Source of the DNA: Paenibacillus_V sp046244365
GTDB taxonomy: Bacteria > Bacillota > Bacilli > Paenibacillales > NBRC-103111
Length of the DNA: 64,000 nt
Reading direction: 5' to 3'
NCBI RefSeq assembly: GCF_046244365.1
Contig: NZ_CP176395.1
Span: forward strand, 3,906,001 to 3,970,000
In this document: positions 56,700 to 64,000 of the stretch, one piece after another
Numbering within the stretch: position 1 is the stretch's first letter
Layout of the letters: every line of letters begins with the position of its first letter
The notes under the pieces: generated by a model
What the model saw: only the letters and a program-made list of their open reading frames with translations
Told to the model about the DNA's origin: nothing
Databases searched by the model: none
Program-made: the position numbers and the translations under genes

Positions 56700-59558
56700 G
56701 TGAAATTCGCCATACTCGATTTCGAAACGACCGGCACCCAACCTGCAGACGAAATTATTCAGGTAGGACTCGTCATTATCGAAAATAGGCAAATCACCGA
56801 CAGGTATACGTCCCTCGTGAAACCGGGGATACGTATACCTTCTTATATTTGTACATTAACGGGCATTGACGACGAGATGGTAGCGGACGCCCCGCCCATC
56901 GAAGATGTAATCGGAGAGATGCAAAGGAGATTGCAGGACAGCGTGCTGGTTGCCCATAATGTGGGCTTCGATCTCGCCTTTTTGCAGCGGGCCCTCGATT
57001 TGAGCGGTTACTCGTCGTTCGACGGGCGCGTGCTCGATACGACGGATATGCTCCGCATCTGCTTCCCGTCTTTGCCGAGCCTGAAGTTGTCCATGGTTTG
57101 CCAATCGCTCGACATTCCTCACGACCGTCCGCATCAGGCGGATTCCGACGCGCTTGCGACCGCAGAGGTATGGCTGAAGTGCCTGCAGAGGTTTGAAGAT
57201 CTTCCGCTCATCGCCGTGCAGCGGATTTCGCAAATTTTCGATGACGACCCGAGCGATTTGGGATGGTTCATGAACGAGCTGCTTGTGCGGAAGGAGCAAT
57301 CCGCTGCGCCGGATCGTGAGCATTACCGGTTTCACAGGCAGTTTGCCTTGAATGTGGACGACTGGGGCGACGAGGAACCGATACGGGAAGATGCGGAAGC
57401 TTCCGCCTTGGCCAAATTGGATTTCGATCAGTTTTACAATCATTTCAAAGAATCGCTCAAGCGCAGGTTCGAGGTTTATGAGGAACGCGAATCCCAGGAT
57501 TTGATGATCAAGGAAGTGAACGAGTCGTTCTCGAAGGATCGTCATCTTATGATCGAAGCGGGTACGGGTACGGGCAAATCGCTCGGCTATTTGCTGCCGT
57601 CACTTTTTTACGGCATCAAAGAAGACAAGAAGGTGCTTGTCAGCACGCATACGATCAATTTGCAGGAGCAGCTTCGCCAGCGGGATGTGCCGCTTCTGCA
57701 CGACATTTTCCCCGTACCTTTTCGAGCTGCCGTTCTGAAGGGACGAAGCCATTACTTGTGCTTGCGTAAATTCGAGCAAAAGATCGTGACTCACGATTTC
57801 GAATACGGCAAAGAAGAACGGCTGACGGCTGCCCAGATGATCGTCTGGTTAAGCGATACGAAGCACGGAGACGATGAGGAGCTGCATTTTACGGGGCGCG
57901 GCAACGACGTATGGGGGACGGTCTCCAGCGACGCCGATTCCTGCTTGAACCGGGCCTGCCCTTGGTTTAAAAAATGTTTCTATCACCGCGCGCGCAACGA
58001 GGCGAATTTGGCGGACGTCGTCATCACCAATCACTCCATGCTGTTTACCGATATCGTGGCCGAAAACCGGCTGCTGCCGTCCTATAAGCACCTGGTGATC
58101 GATGAAGCGCACCATTTCGAAGACGTGGCGAGCAAGCATCTCGGCATCGAAGCGCAATATATGGGGTTCGTCGGCGCGCTTACCTGGCTTTATAAGGACA
58201 GCAAAACGGGGCAGTTGCCGCTCTTGAAGATGCGGTTATCCCGGGCGGACGGAGAGCTCGCGGAGAAAGCGGCGGATTGGTCGCGGCTCATAGACGATAC
58301 GTACTCGGCCATGGTGCAGGTGAAGGAGCAGTGGGATCAACTGACCTCGCAGCTCTATGAGGTGCTGATCAGACAGCATGACTCGAGCTCGGCAGAATTG
58401 GGTCAACTGGTGCTTCGGATCAAGGAAGACTCGCTGCCGTCCCACTGGGAACAGCTGCAGGAAATCGAGGACAATCTGTATACCGGCTTAACCGACAGCT
58501 TGAAAAAAATCGAAAAGATGCTGGTCACGCTAAAGGAATTAGATGAGCTTGACGTGCAGAGCATCGTTACCGATCTGAACGGAACGGTTAAGACGCTCTA
58601 CAAGCAGCGCGATGCGGTGCGCTTCTTCATGAAAAGAACGGAAGCGAGCTACGTATACTGGCTGGAGGCCAGCGCTACGTACAAGGCGAAGTCCTTGCAG
58701 CTCGTATGCGTTCCGACCGATGTGAGCGATATGCTTCAGCAGTATTTTTTCAATGTGAAGGATAGTATAATATTGACATCGGCAACACTGTCCGTGGATA
58801 AGAAATTCGATTATACAGCCGAGCAGCTCGGTTTGCGAACCGACCGGGAAGATAAGCTTCGCACCGTCATGCTGCCGTCGCCGTTCAATTACCGGAAGCA
58901 GGCGCTCGTCGTCATTCCGCGCGATTTCCCTACCATCAAGGGGCAAACCGGCGATGCGGTTTTCCTCGATAAGCTGGTTGAATCGCTCGGCGATATTGCG
59001 TCGCAAACGAAAGGACGCATGCTGGTTCTGTTCACTTCGTATAAAATGCTCAAGCTCGTACACGGATTGCTCAAGGAAAGATTGTCGACCGAGAACATCC
59101 AGGTGCTGGGGCAGGGGATCGACAGCAGTAACCGGAGCAAGCTGACCAGGATGTTCCAGGATAGCGCCGCCGCAGTCCTCTTAGGCACAAGCAGCTTCTG
59201 GGAGGGCGTAGATATACCCGGCGATGCGCTCAGCTGTCTGGCGATTGTCAGATTGCCTTTTCAGCCGCCGACGCATCCGGTTGTCGAGGCCAAATGCGAG
59301 AACCTCAAGAAAGCGAATCAGAACCCGTTTATGAAGCTTTCGGTGCCGCAGGCGGTCATCCGGTTCAAGCAAGGCTTCGGACGGCTTGTGCGGACCGCCA
59401 GCGACCGCGGAATCGTCGTCATTTACGATACGCGCGTGCTCGAGACGCATTACGGCAAATATTTTCTGTACTCGCTGCCCGGACCCAAAATCGAACATAT
59501 GAACACGAATCGGCTCGTTCCGAGAATCAAGGAATGGATGGAGGAGGAGCACGGATGA
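56700..59558 (+). CDS. dinG: DinG-family helicase with N-terminal DnaQ-like exonuclease
   Basis: 952 residues. Exonuclease domain about 1-170 with FDFETTG-like LDFETTG (Exo I), VAHNVGFDLAFL (Exo II) and HQADSDALATAEVW (Exo III). Superfamily 2 helicase: Walker A EAGTGTGKSLGYLLP at about 284, DEAHHFED at about 466, QGFGRLVRTASDRG at about 890. Cysteines CLRKFE (about 354) and CLNRACPWFKKC (about 415) could hold an Fe-S cluster as in XPD/DinG relatives. GTG start with ACGGAG upstream. Overlaps rex by four bases. Confidence 0.95.
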   Translation: MKFAILDFETTGTQPADEIIQVGLVIIENRQITDRYTSLVKPGIRIPSYICTLTGIDDEMVADAPPIEDVIGEMQRRLQDSVLVAHNVGFDLAFLQRALDLSGYSSFDGRVLDTTDMLRICFPSLPSLKLSMVCQSLDIPHDRPHQADSDALATAEVWLKCLQRFEDLPLIAVQRISQIFDDDPSDLGWFMNELLVRKEQSAAPDREHYRFHRQFALNVDDWGDEEPIREDAEASALAKLDFDQFYNHFKESLKRRFEVYEERESQDLMIKEVNESFSKDRHLMIEAGTGTGKSLGYLLPSLFYGIKEDKKVLVSTHTINLQEQLRQRDVPLLHDIFPVPFRAAVLKGRSHYLCLRKFEQKIVTHDFEYGKEERLTAAQMIVWLSDTKHGDDEELHFTGRGNDVWGTVSSDADSCLNRACPWFKKCFYHRARNEANLADVVITNHSMLFTDIVAENRLLPSYKHLVIDEAHHFEDVASKHLGIEAQYMGFVGALTWLYKDSKTGQLPLLKMRLSRADGELAEKAADWSRLIDDTYSAMVQVKEQWDQLTSQLYEVLIRQHDSSSAELGQLVLRIKEDSLPSHWEQLQEIEDNLYTGLTDSLKKIEKMLVTLKELDELDVQSIVTDLNGTVKTLYKQRDAVRFFMKRTEASYVYWLEASATYKAKSLQLVCVPTDVSDMLQQYFFNVKDSIILTSATLSVDKKFDYTAEQLGLRTDREDKLRTVMLPSPFNYRKQALVVIPRDFPTIKGQTGDAVFLDKLVESLGDIASQTKGRMLVLFTSYKMLKLVHGLLKERLSTENIQVLGQGIDSSNRSKLTRMFQDSAAAVLLGTSSFWEGVDIPGDALSCLAIVRLPFQPPTHPVVEAKCENLKKANQNPFMKLSVPQAVIRFKQGFGRLVRTASDRGIVVIYDTRVLETHYGKYFLYSLPGPKIEHMNTNRLVPRIKEWMEEEHG

Positions 59559-60175
59559 AATCGCTGAAAATATCGGAAGCGGTCGTACGGCGTCTACCCA
59601 TTTACCTGCGCTTTCTGAACGAGCTGAACATGAAAAACGTGCAAACCGTTTCTTCGCAGGACCTGGGTCAGAAGCTGGAACTCAATCCCGCGCAGATCCG
59701 CAAGGATTTAGCTTATTTCGGGGAATTCGGCAAGAAAGGGATCGGATACGATGTCGTGTATCTGATCGAGAAAATACGGCAAATTCTGAAGCTGGACCAG
59801 CACATAAACGTTGCGTTGGTAGGAGCGGGAAATCTCGGGCGGGCGCTCAGCAATTATAACGCTTATTTACGCGATAATATGAAGATCGTCGCCGTTTTCG
59901 ACGTGATGCCGGATAAGATCGGCGCCCGTATCAACAACTTGGCCGTTCAGCCGATGAGCGAGCTGATCGAGACCATTTACCGGCTGAAGGTGCGCATCGG
60001 CATCATCACGGTGCCGGCGGGTGAGGCGCAGAACGTCGCGGACCAATTCGTCAAAGCCGGCATCGAGGCGATACTGAATTTCGCGCCGGTTATCATCAAG
60101 GTACCGAACGAAGTGCGCGTACACCATGCCGATTTTACGACCGAGCTGCAAAGTCTGGCGTATTATTTGGATTGA
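59555..60175 (+). CDS. rex: Redox-sensing transcriptional repressor Rex
   Basis: 206 residues. N-terminal winged helix (SEAVVRRLPIYLRFLNELNM ... SSQDLGQKLELNPAQIRKDL) and NAD(H)-binding Rossmann domain with VALVGAGNLGRALSNY at about residue 87. Senses the NADH/NAD ratio and represses fermentative and respiratory genes when NADH is low. ATG 59555 overlaps the dinG stop with GGAGGAGCACGG as ribosome site, an unusual coupling of Rex to DinG. A terminator follows. Confidence 0.97.
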   Translation: MKSLKISEAVVRRLPIYLRFLNELNMKNVQTVSSQDLGQKLELNPAQIRKDLAYFGEFGKKGIGYDVVYLIEKIRQILKLDQHINVALVGAGNLGRALSNYNAYLRDNMKIVAVFDVMPDKIGARINNLAVQPMSELIETIYRLKVRIGIITVPAGEAQNVADQFVKAGIEAILNFAPVIIKVPNEVRVHHADFTTELQSLAYYLD

Positions 60176-60190
60176 TCCTTTCCGTCACGG

Positions 60191-60232
60191 AGACCTGTAA
60201 GCCTGCATTCCGCAGGTTTGCGGGTCTTTTTC
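60191..60232 (+). terminator. Intrinsic terminator of dinG-rex
   Basis: AGACCtGTAAgCCTGC pairs with GCAGGtTTGCgGGTCT around ATTCC, followed by TTTTTC. Confidence 0.87.
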
Positions 60233-60343
60233 GTTTATCTTGGTTGCATGGGAGCTCAATTCGGCAAAACGGGGAATGCTGGCGGATTCCTGCCCTCACC
60301 TCGCTATCCCGGAAGTGAATAACCTGAATGTAGACAAAGGTTG

Positions 60344-60376
60344 TGGCTGCCGGATCCAAGAATCGTTCCGGCAGCT
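60344..60376 (-). terminator. Hairpin downstream of the minus-strand YIEGIA operon
   Basis: GGCTGCCGG / CCGGCAGC separated by a long loop, just beyond the stop of the minus-strand gene at 60383. No strong T-run on the minus strand, so it is only a weak candidate. Confidence 0.35.
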
Positions 60377-60382
60377 TCCGCG

Positions 60383-60562
60383 TTAGGAATGATCGACCAG
60401 AATGATAACCCCGTTTTTCAAATCATGCGCATTTGCATCCAATATTTTTTCCAGAGAAAAGGCCAGCTGCTGTTGTTCCACCGGGCCTTCCGCGATAAAA
60501 ATCGGCGCTCCTCCGTCAACCTGCTCCGCTCTATAGACGACGACGGCTACGATTTTGGCCAT
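60383..60562 (-). CDS. Small capping-complex subunit paired with YIEGIA
   Basis: 59 residues: MAKIVAVVVYRAEQVDGGAP, then IFIAEGPVEQQQLAFSLEKI and a short acidic tail. ATG 60562 has AAGGAGG ten bases upstream (on the minus strand); a longer frame from TTG 60571 abuts that site. Its start is five bases after the YIEGIA stop, so it is surely co-transcribed. As I recall, annotation pipelines name this small partner a capping complex subunit for YIEGIA; the biochemical role is not known to me. Confidence 0.7.
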   Translation of the reverse strand: MAKIVAVVVYRAEQVDGGAPIFIAEGPVEQQQLAFSLEKILDANAHDLKNGVIILVDHS

Positions 60563-60567
60563 TTCCC

Positions 60568-61476
60568 TCAAGCCTCCTTGCTTGTCTCGCCTGCGAACTC
60601 CGACGGTAAGCGAATGGCATTCTCGAGCACCGGAACGCGTTTAAGCACGTTTAAGGCCAGCGTCTCGTTCTTTATTCTCGGTAGCAAAAAGACGGCAAGC
60701 ACTCCGCTTTCGAGGTCAAGCTTGGCCATCGGCAGGAGAGAGGGCTCCCCGGAATCGCGGTATACGCCCAATATGGTAGACATGTTGTGCAAAATAGCCT
60801 GACGTTGGCCCAAGTTGGCAAGCGTTACTTTTACGTTGGCATTTTTGGGAATGACGAGCAGTCCGAGGGCGTGCTCGGCGATGATCCGGCGGTCGCTCTC
60901 CAGGCCGACGTTCATGATGTAAACCGAATCCACGAACAGATCGGGACCGTCCAGCCGGACTTCGGCCGTCCGTATTTCCGTGATTTGTCCGAGATTTTTG
61001 CCGGATTGGAACCACTTGGAAACGAAGAGTGACAGCAATCCTGCGACGATGCCCCAATACCATTCGAATAAAATGCCGAACAGCGAGGAAACGAACGCGC
61101 TGAATATCACGAGATAATTTCGCCCCTCGAACACCATGGCGATGCCCTCGATATACGTCGTGCCGCGGGGGACGAGTTCCATTTTGTCCACTTGGGTCAA
61201 GGTTTGCCGTTCCATATTGCGTACGTCTCGAAACTGCTGCGCAGCAAGCGACAGGAAGGTGATGGCCGTATAGTTTTTGCCGAGCAGGGAGGGAACGGCG
61301 ACGGCTCCGAGTCCGGCTGCAATGACGCCCAGTGCCAAATGAATGATCTTCCCGTGCGGATGCGTGGGGTATTGACGGTAATCGGTGCGGAGCATGAGAA
61401 TTCTCGCCAAAATTCCAAAGAAGACGCCGATGATTACGGCTGCGGTTTCGTGTTCCGACAACTGCCAAAGCATCAT
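60568..61476 (-). CDS. YIEGIA family membrane protein
   Basis: 302 residues from ATG 61476. The family-naming sequence YIEGIA is at about residues 108-113 (RGTTYIEGIAMVFEGRNYLV). About four membrane helices lie in the first 160 residues, followed by a soluble C-terminal domain of about 140 residues. Found in spore-forming Firmicutes; probably linked to sporulation. Ribosome site GCGAGG precedes the ATG by nine bases. Its small partner is encoded directly downstream. Confidence 0.8.
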   Translation of the reverse strand: MMLWQLSEHETAAVIIGVFFGILARILMLRTDYRQYPTHPHGKIIHLALGVIAAGLGAVAVPSLLGKNYTAITFLSLAAQQFRDVRNMERQTLTQVDKMELVPRGTTYIEGIAMVFEGRNYLVIFSAFVSSLFGILFEWYWGIVAGLLSLFVSKWFQSGKNLGQITEIRTAEVRLDGPDLFVDSVYIMNVGLESDRRIIAEHALGLLVIPKNANVKVTLANLGQRQAILHNMSTILGVYRDSGEPSLLPMAKLDLESGVLAVFLLPRIKNETLALNVLKRVPVLENAIRLPSEFAGETSKEA

Positions 61477-61573
61477 GTTCAGGTAGCCTCGCAATCTGAA
61501 TGTTCGTAAGGCTTAGTATGAGTATCGCCGGCTTCTTCTACTCGGCCGGCTGACTGGGATGTTCAAGGCTCAA

Positions 61574-61614
61574 ACAAAAAAGCCCTGCAGCCGGACTTAT
61601 CCGGACAACAGGGC
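61574..61614 (-). terminator. Intrinsic terminator of the DUF47 gene
   Basis: On the minus strand GCCCTG-ttgt-CCGGA-taag-TCCGG-ctg-CAGGGC is followed by TTTTTTG. Positions the 3' end about 15 bases past the stop. Confidence 0.9.
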
Positions 61615-61627
61615 GATAGGCTGTGGA

Positions 61628-62245
61628 TTAAGAGTATCTCAGGACGATGCTTTCAAGAATGTTGGCGACGTCTTCGCAGGCGTCCGTCGTTTGCTCGAGA
61701 CGCTCGTACAATTCTTTCAGCTTGAAATCTTGGTACGGATCTTTTTGCTCGAGGAAAATTTGACGAATGCCTTCGCGCATCAAGCGGTCTCCTTCGTTCT
61801 CGAGGCTGTTGATTTGCACCGAATGCTCGGCGATTTGCAAATATTTTTTCTTGGCGAGCAGCTTAAGCGCATCGAGAATGTGCTGGCAGGAGCTGACGAT
61901 AACAGCGGAAAATTCTCTCATGTAATTATCCGTATGGGTGATATTCAAATAATCGAACCGGGCGATCGTCGCCTCGATACCGTCGATGACGTCGTCGATT
62001 TTTACGGCGAGCTCCATGATGTCTTCGCGGTCGATCGGCGTAATGAAAACTTTGTTTAATCCGCGGTAAATGGTATGCGTGATCATATCGCCTTTATTTT
62101 CGAGTTCCTTTAGGCGGCTAAAGTATGTAGCCGGCGGCTCGCTCCCGAGCATAGCCTGCCGGAACATGTGCGAAGCTTCCAGCACGTTTTCAGCGGCTTC
62201 AATCAGCAGAACGAAAAAATCGATGTCTTTTTTGCCAAGTGCCAT
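61628..62245 (-). CDS. DUF47 family protein (PhoU-like, YkaA type)
   Basis: 205 residues, all-helical PhoU-like bundle. The sequence FSRLKELENKGDMITHTIYR near residue 65 and SVQINSLENEGDRLMREGIR near 145 are the two E-x2-GD metal-binding repeats of the family. Usually encoded beside a Pit phosphate transporter, which it is thought to regulate; none is next to it here, since the terminator and YIEGIA follow. ATG 62245 has TGAGGAGGA upstream. Confidence 0.85.
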   Translation of the reverse strand: MALGKKDIDFFVLLIEAAENVLEASHMFRQAMLGSEPPATYFSRLKELENKGDMITHTIYRGLNKVFITPIDREDIMELAVKIDDVIDGIEATIARFDYLNITHTDNYMREFSAVIVSSCQHILDALKLLAKKKYLQIAEHSVQINSLENEGDRLMREGIRQIFLEQKDPYQDFKLKELYERLEQTTDACEDVANILESIVLRYS

Positions 62246-62382
62246 TGCGATATCCTCCTCAAAACTTGTCTCTAAGAAAGTCCTTAAGTCCCCCAAAAGT
62301 GACATCATTCACAAACGGAAAGCTCATAACCTTAAAATTAGCATAATGAGGGCTAGAAATGCAATGTTAGAATGATCTTTTC

Positions 62383-62411
62383 TTGATTTTACGTCGGCGA
62401 AACGGTACATT
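62383..62411 (+). promoter_or_regulatory. Candidate promoter of the deaminase gene
   Basis: TTGATT (62383-62388) and TACATT (62406-62411) at 17-bp spacing, each four of six or better to consensus, in the divergent gap with the DUF47 gene. Confidence 0.42.
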
Positions 62412-62452
62412 GGACAATGACGAAGATTTTTGCGGAGAATGGAGAGATTCCT

Positions 62453-63748
62453 TTGCCTAAACTTATCATTCAAAACGGTATTTTCATAACGAATGACGAA
62501 ACCAAGCCGGTCGTGCACGGCAGCATGGTAGTCGATAACGGACGTATCGCGTACATAGGCGAACATTTGCCGGAGCCGCCGGCTCCCGGTGACGAGATCA
62601 TCGACGGCCGCCATAGGCTGTATATGCCGGGTTTGGTCAATACCCACGGCCACGCGGCCATGTCGCTCCTGCGGGGCGTTGGCGACGATCTTGCCCTGCA
62701 AGTATGGCTTCAAGAGAAAATGTGGCCGAATGAGGCGAAATTCACGCCGGAGGACGTTCGCTGGGGTTCCTTGCTGTCGATCGTGGAAATGATCAAGGGA
62801 GGAACGACCTGCTTCGTCGATATGTACGATCATATGGATCAAGTCGCGCAAGCGGTCGAGCAATCCGGGATGAGGGCCGGCCTGACGCGTGGCGTTATCG
62901 GTTTGTGCCCGCCGGATGTGCAGCAAGCGAAGCTGGAGGAAGCGAAACGGTTCGCCCGGGATTGGCACGGCAAAGCGGACGGCCGCATCACGACCATGAT
63001 GGCTCCGCACGCGGCGTATACGTGTCCGCCCGACTATATCGAGAAAATCGTCGAGGCTGCTCACGAGCTGAATCTGCCTATCCATACGCATATGTCGGAA
63101 ACGATCCGCGAAGTGCGCGAAAATGAAGAACAATACGGTTTGCGCCCCGTCGCGCATCTGGAGAAGCTCGGCGTCTTTAGTCGCCCGTGTCTCGTCGCTC
63201 ACGCGGTTCATTTGACGGACGAAGAGATCGATGTCCTCTGTAAATATGATGTGCGCATTTCCCATAATATCGGCAGCAACCTGAAGCTGGCTAGCGGCGT
63301 TGCGAGATTGCCGGAGCTGCTAAACGCGGGCGTTCTCGTTTCGCTCGGAACGGACGGTGCCGCCAGCAACAACAACCTGGACATGTTCGAGGAAATGCGG
63401 CTGGCCGCTCTTGTGCACAAGGGCGTGTCGTTCGAGCCGACCGCGGTTCCAGCATGGCAGGCGCTGCGGATGGGGACGCTTGACGGAGCCCGCTCGATCT
63501 GGCTTCCGGATGTTGGCAGCCTGCAGGTCGGCATGAAGGCGGATTTTATCGGCATCGATATCGATCAGCCCCATTTGCTGCCGCATTCGAATCTCGTTTC
63601 GCACGTCGTCTATTCCGCCTCGGCGAAGGACGTTACGGACGTCTGGGTGGACGGCCGCGCGCTGGTGCGGAATGGCCAATGCGTGACGCTTGACGAGGAG
63701 CGGATCAAGGCGGAATTCCAGGCATGCTACAAACGGCTGATCGGTTAG
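62453..63748 (+). CDS. mtaD: Amidohydrolase: 5-methylthioadenosine/S-adenosylhomocysteine deaminase family
   Basis: 431 residues, TIM-barrel amidohydrolase. Metal ligands in LVNTHGHAAMSLLRG (H-x-H at about residue 63), PIHTHMSET (about 210), VAHAVHLT (about 245) and SLGTDGAASNNN (Asp near 300). TTG 62453 is chosen because GGAGAG lies six bases upstream. The family deaminates MTA, SAH or adenosine; related members deaminate 6-amino-6-deoxyfutalosine, a menaquinone precursor, which would fit the mqnA genes in this window. Confidence 0.85.
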   Translation: MPKLIIQNGIFITNDETKPVVHGSMVVDNGRIAYIGEHLPEPPAPGDEIIDGRHRLYMPGLVNTHGHAAMSLLRGVGDDLALQVWLQEKMWPNEAKFTPEDVRWGSLLSIVEMIKGGTTCFVDMYDHMDQVAQAVEQSGMRAGLTRGVIGLCPPDVQQAKLEEAKRFARDWHGKADGRITTMMAPHAAYTCPPDYIEKIVEAAHELNLPIHTHMSETIREVRENEEQYGLRPVAHLEKLGVFSRPCLVAHAVHLTDEEIDVLCKYDVRISHNIGSNLKLASGVARLPELLNAGVLVSLGTDGAASNNNLDMFEEMRLAALVHKGVSFEPTAVPAWQALRMGTLDGARSIWLPDVGSLQVGMKADFIGIDIDQPHLLPHSNLVSHVVYSASAKDVTDVWVDGRALVRNGQCVTLDEERIKAEFQACYKRLIG

Positions 63749-63774
63749 AATGAAGGAAAGGAGCAGCAAGCTTT

Positions 63775-64000
63775 ATGCGCACAAGAACTAAGGTTACGAT
63801 CGGATCGATCGTTGCGGCAGGGCTGCTCCTTTACGGAGGAGCAGCATGGTATAAGAACGTGCAGGCCGGGGAATGGCAGCAGGAGAACGAATCGGTCAAG
63901 ACCGCCTATGAACAAACGATTTTGGCCAAAGCGGTCCGCACGGAGCAATTTGTCGGCGATCGTCCTTATACGATCGTATATGGTCAGGACAAGGTCGGCC
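63775..64000 (+). CDS. TseB/YpmB-like membrane protein (3' end outside window)
   Basis: First 75 residues only. Start MRTRTKVTIGSIVAAGLLLY gives a signal-anchor, and then the extracytoplasmic part has TAYEQTILAKAVRTEQFVGD and RPYTIVYGQDK, resembling the DUF5590/PepSY-type fold of B. subtilis YpmB (TseB), a regulator of cell-wall elongation. YpmB lies downstream of dinG in B. subtilis as well. AAAGGAGCAGC precedes ATG 63775. The reading frame is open to the last base. Confidence 0.72.
   Translation, partial: MRTRTKVTIGSIVAAGLLLYGGAAWYKNVQAGEWQQENESVKTAYEQTILAKAVRTEQFVGDRPYTIVYGQDKVG

Noticed and set aside
62324..63265. 313-aa open frame on the minus strand opposite the deaminase gene
   Set aside because: Lies inside a clear amidohydrolase gene and crosses its promoter region; composition is that of an antisense frame.
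1..64000. Prophage, insertion sequence or transferred island
   Set aside because: No integrase, transposase or phage gene was seen, and gene order follows the Bacillus core map throughout; differences are small insertions and losses.

Overview
The window is a gene-dense, mostly plus-strand chromosomal segment of a low/medium-GC, endospore-forming Gram-positive bacterium. Gene order follows the Bacillus subtilis block prsW-ypeB-ypfA-cmk-ypfD-yphA-der-gpsA-yphEF-spoIVA-hbs-mtrB-hepS-menG-hepT-ndk-cheR-aro/trp-hisC-tyrA-qcrABC-ypjABCD-dapB-mgsA-bshB1-bshA-cca-birA-panBCD-dinG almost gene for gene. The GC-rich codon use, many TTG/GTG starts with strong purine-rich ribosome sites, the cmk-plsC pair and the futalosine-type menaquinone genes point to Paenibacillaceae (Paenibacillus or Cohnella-like) rather than Bacillus itself. 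This placement is inferred from synteny and protein similarity as I recall it; no search was run.

Layout. 1-6.5 kb: end of prsW, a small zinc-ribbon gene, tandem 67-bp repeats, ypeB (no sleB beside it), ypfA, a small membrane protein, cmk, plsC and the S1-like ypfD. 6.7-15.8 kb: yphA, der, plsY, gpsA, a SpoVIF-like gene, yphE, two 2Fe-2S ferredoxins flanking a nucleotidyltransferase-like gene, the yphF lipoprotein, spoIVA and hbs. 15.9-24.9 kb: tRNA-Pro(GGG), a PAP2 protein, mtrB (TRAP), then quinone genes hepS-menG-mqnP-ubiX-mqnA-hepT, then ndk, cheR and a small HTH-like protein. 25-37 kb: the aromatic supra-operon aroC-aroB-aroH / trpEDCFBA / hisC / tyrA. 37-41.3 kb: a candidate small RNA, an ECF sigma/anti-sigma pair with its own ECF-type promoter, a helicase-associated-like protein, a gamma carbonic anhydrase and ypiF. 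41.5-48.4 kb: qcrABC, ypjA, ypjB, ypjC (minus), ypjD, a TPR protein and dapB. 48.4-56.6 kb: mgsA, bacillithiol genes bshB1-bshA, cca, birA, a structured leader RNA, panBCD and a TPR protein. 56.7-64 kb: dinG, rex, a minus-strand YIEGIA pair, a DUF47 protein, an MTA/SAH-type deaminase and the start of a tseB/ypmB-like gene.

How it fits together. MtrB is encoded 11 kb upstream of a trp leader that carries a long run of NAG triplets spaced two bases apart, followed by an intrinsic terminator whose left arm can pair with those triplets. This is TRAP attenuation with an expanded target. Chorismate from aroC/aroB feeds Trp, Tyr and Phe synthesis and also mqnA. Heptaprenyl diphosphate (hepS/hepT) supplies the side chain of menaquinone used by QcrABC. 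Rex senses NADH/NAD balance. Several genes (ypeB, spoIVA, SpoVIF-like, ypjB, YIEGIA) belong to spore formation or germination.

Non-coding content is rich: two families of dispersed palindromic repeats (about 51 bp and about 43 bp), a consensus-promoter/terminator pair that looks like a 75-nt small RNA upstream of the sigma factor, and an approximately 195-nt structured, terminator-ending RNA between birA and panB that I could not match to a known riboswitch class. No mobile element, prophage or CRISPR array was seen.
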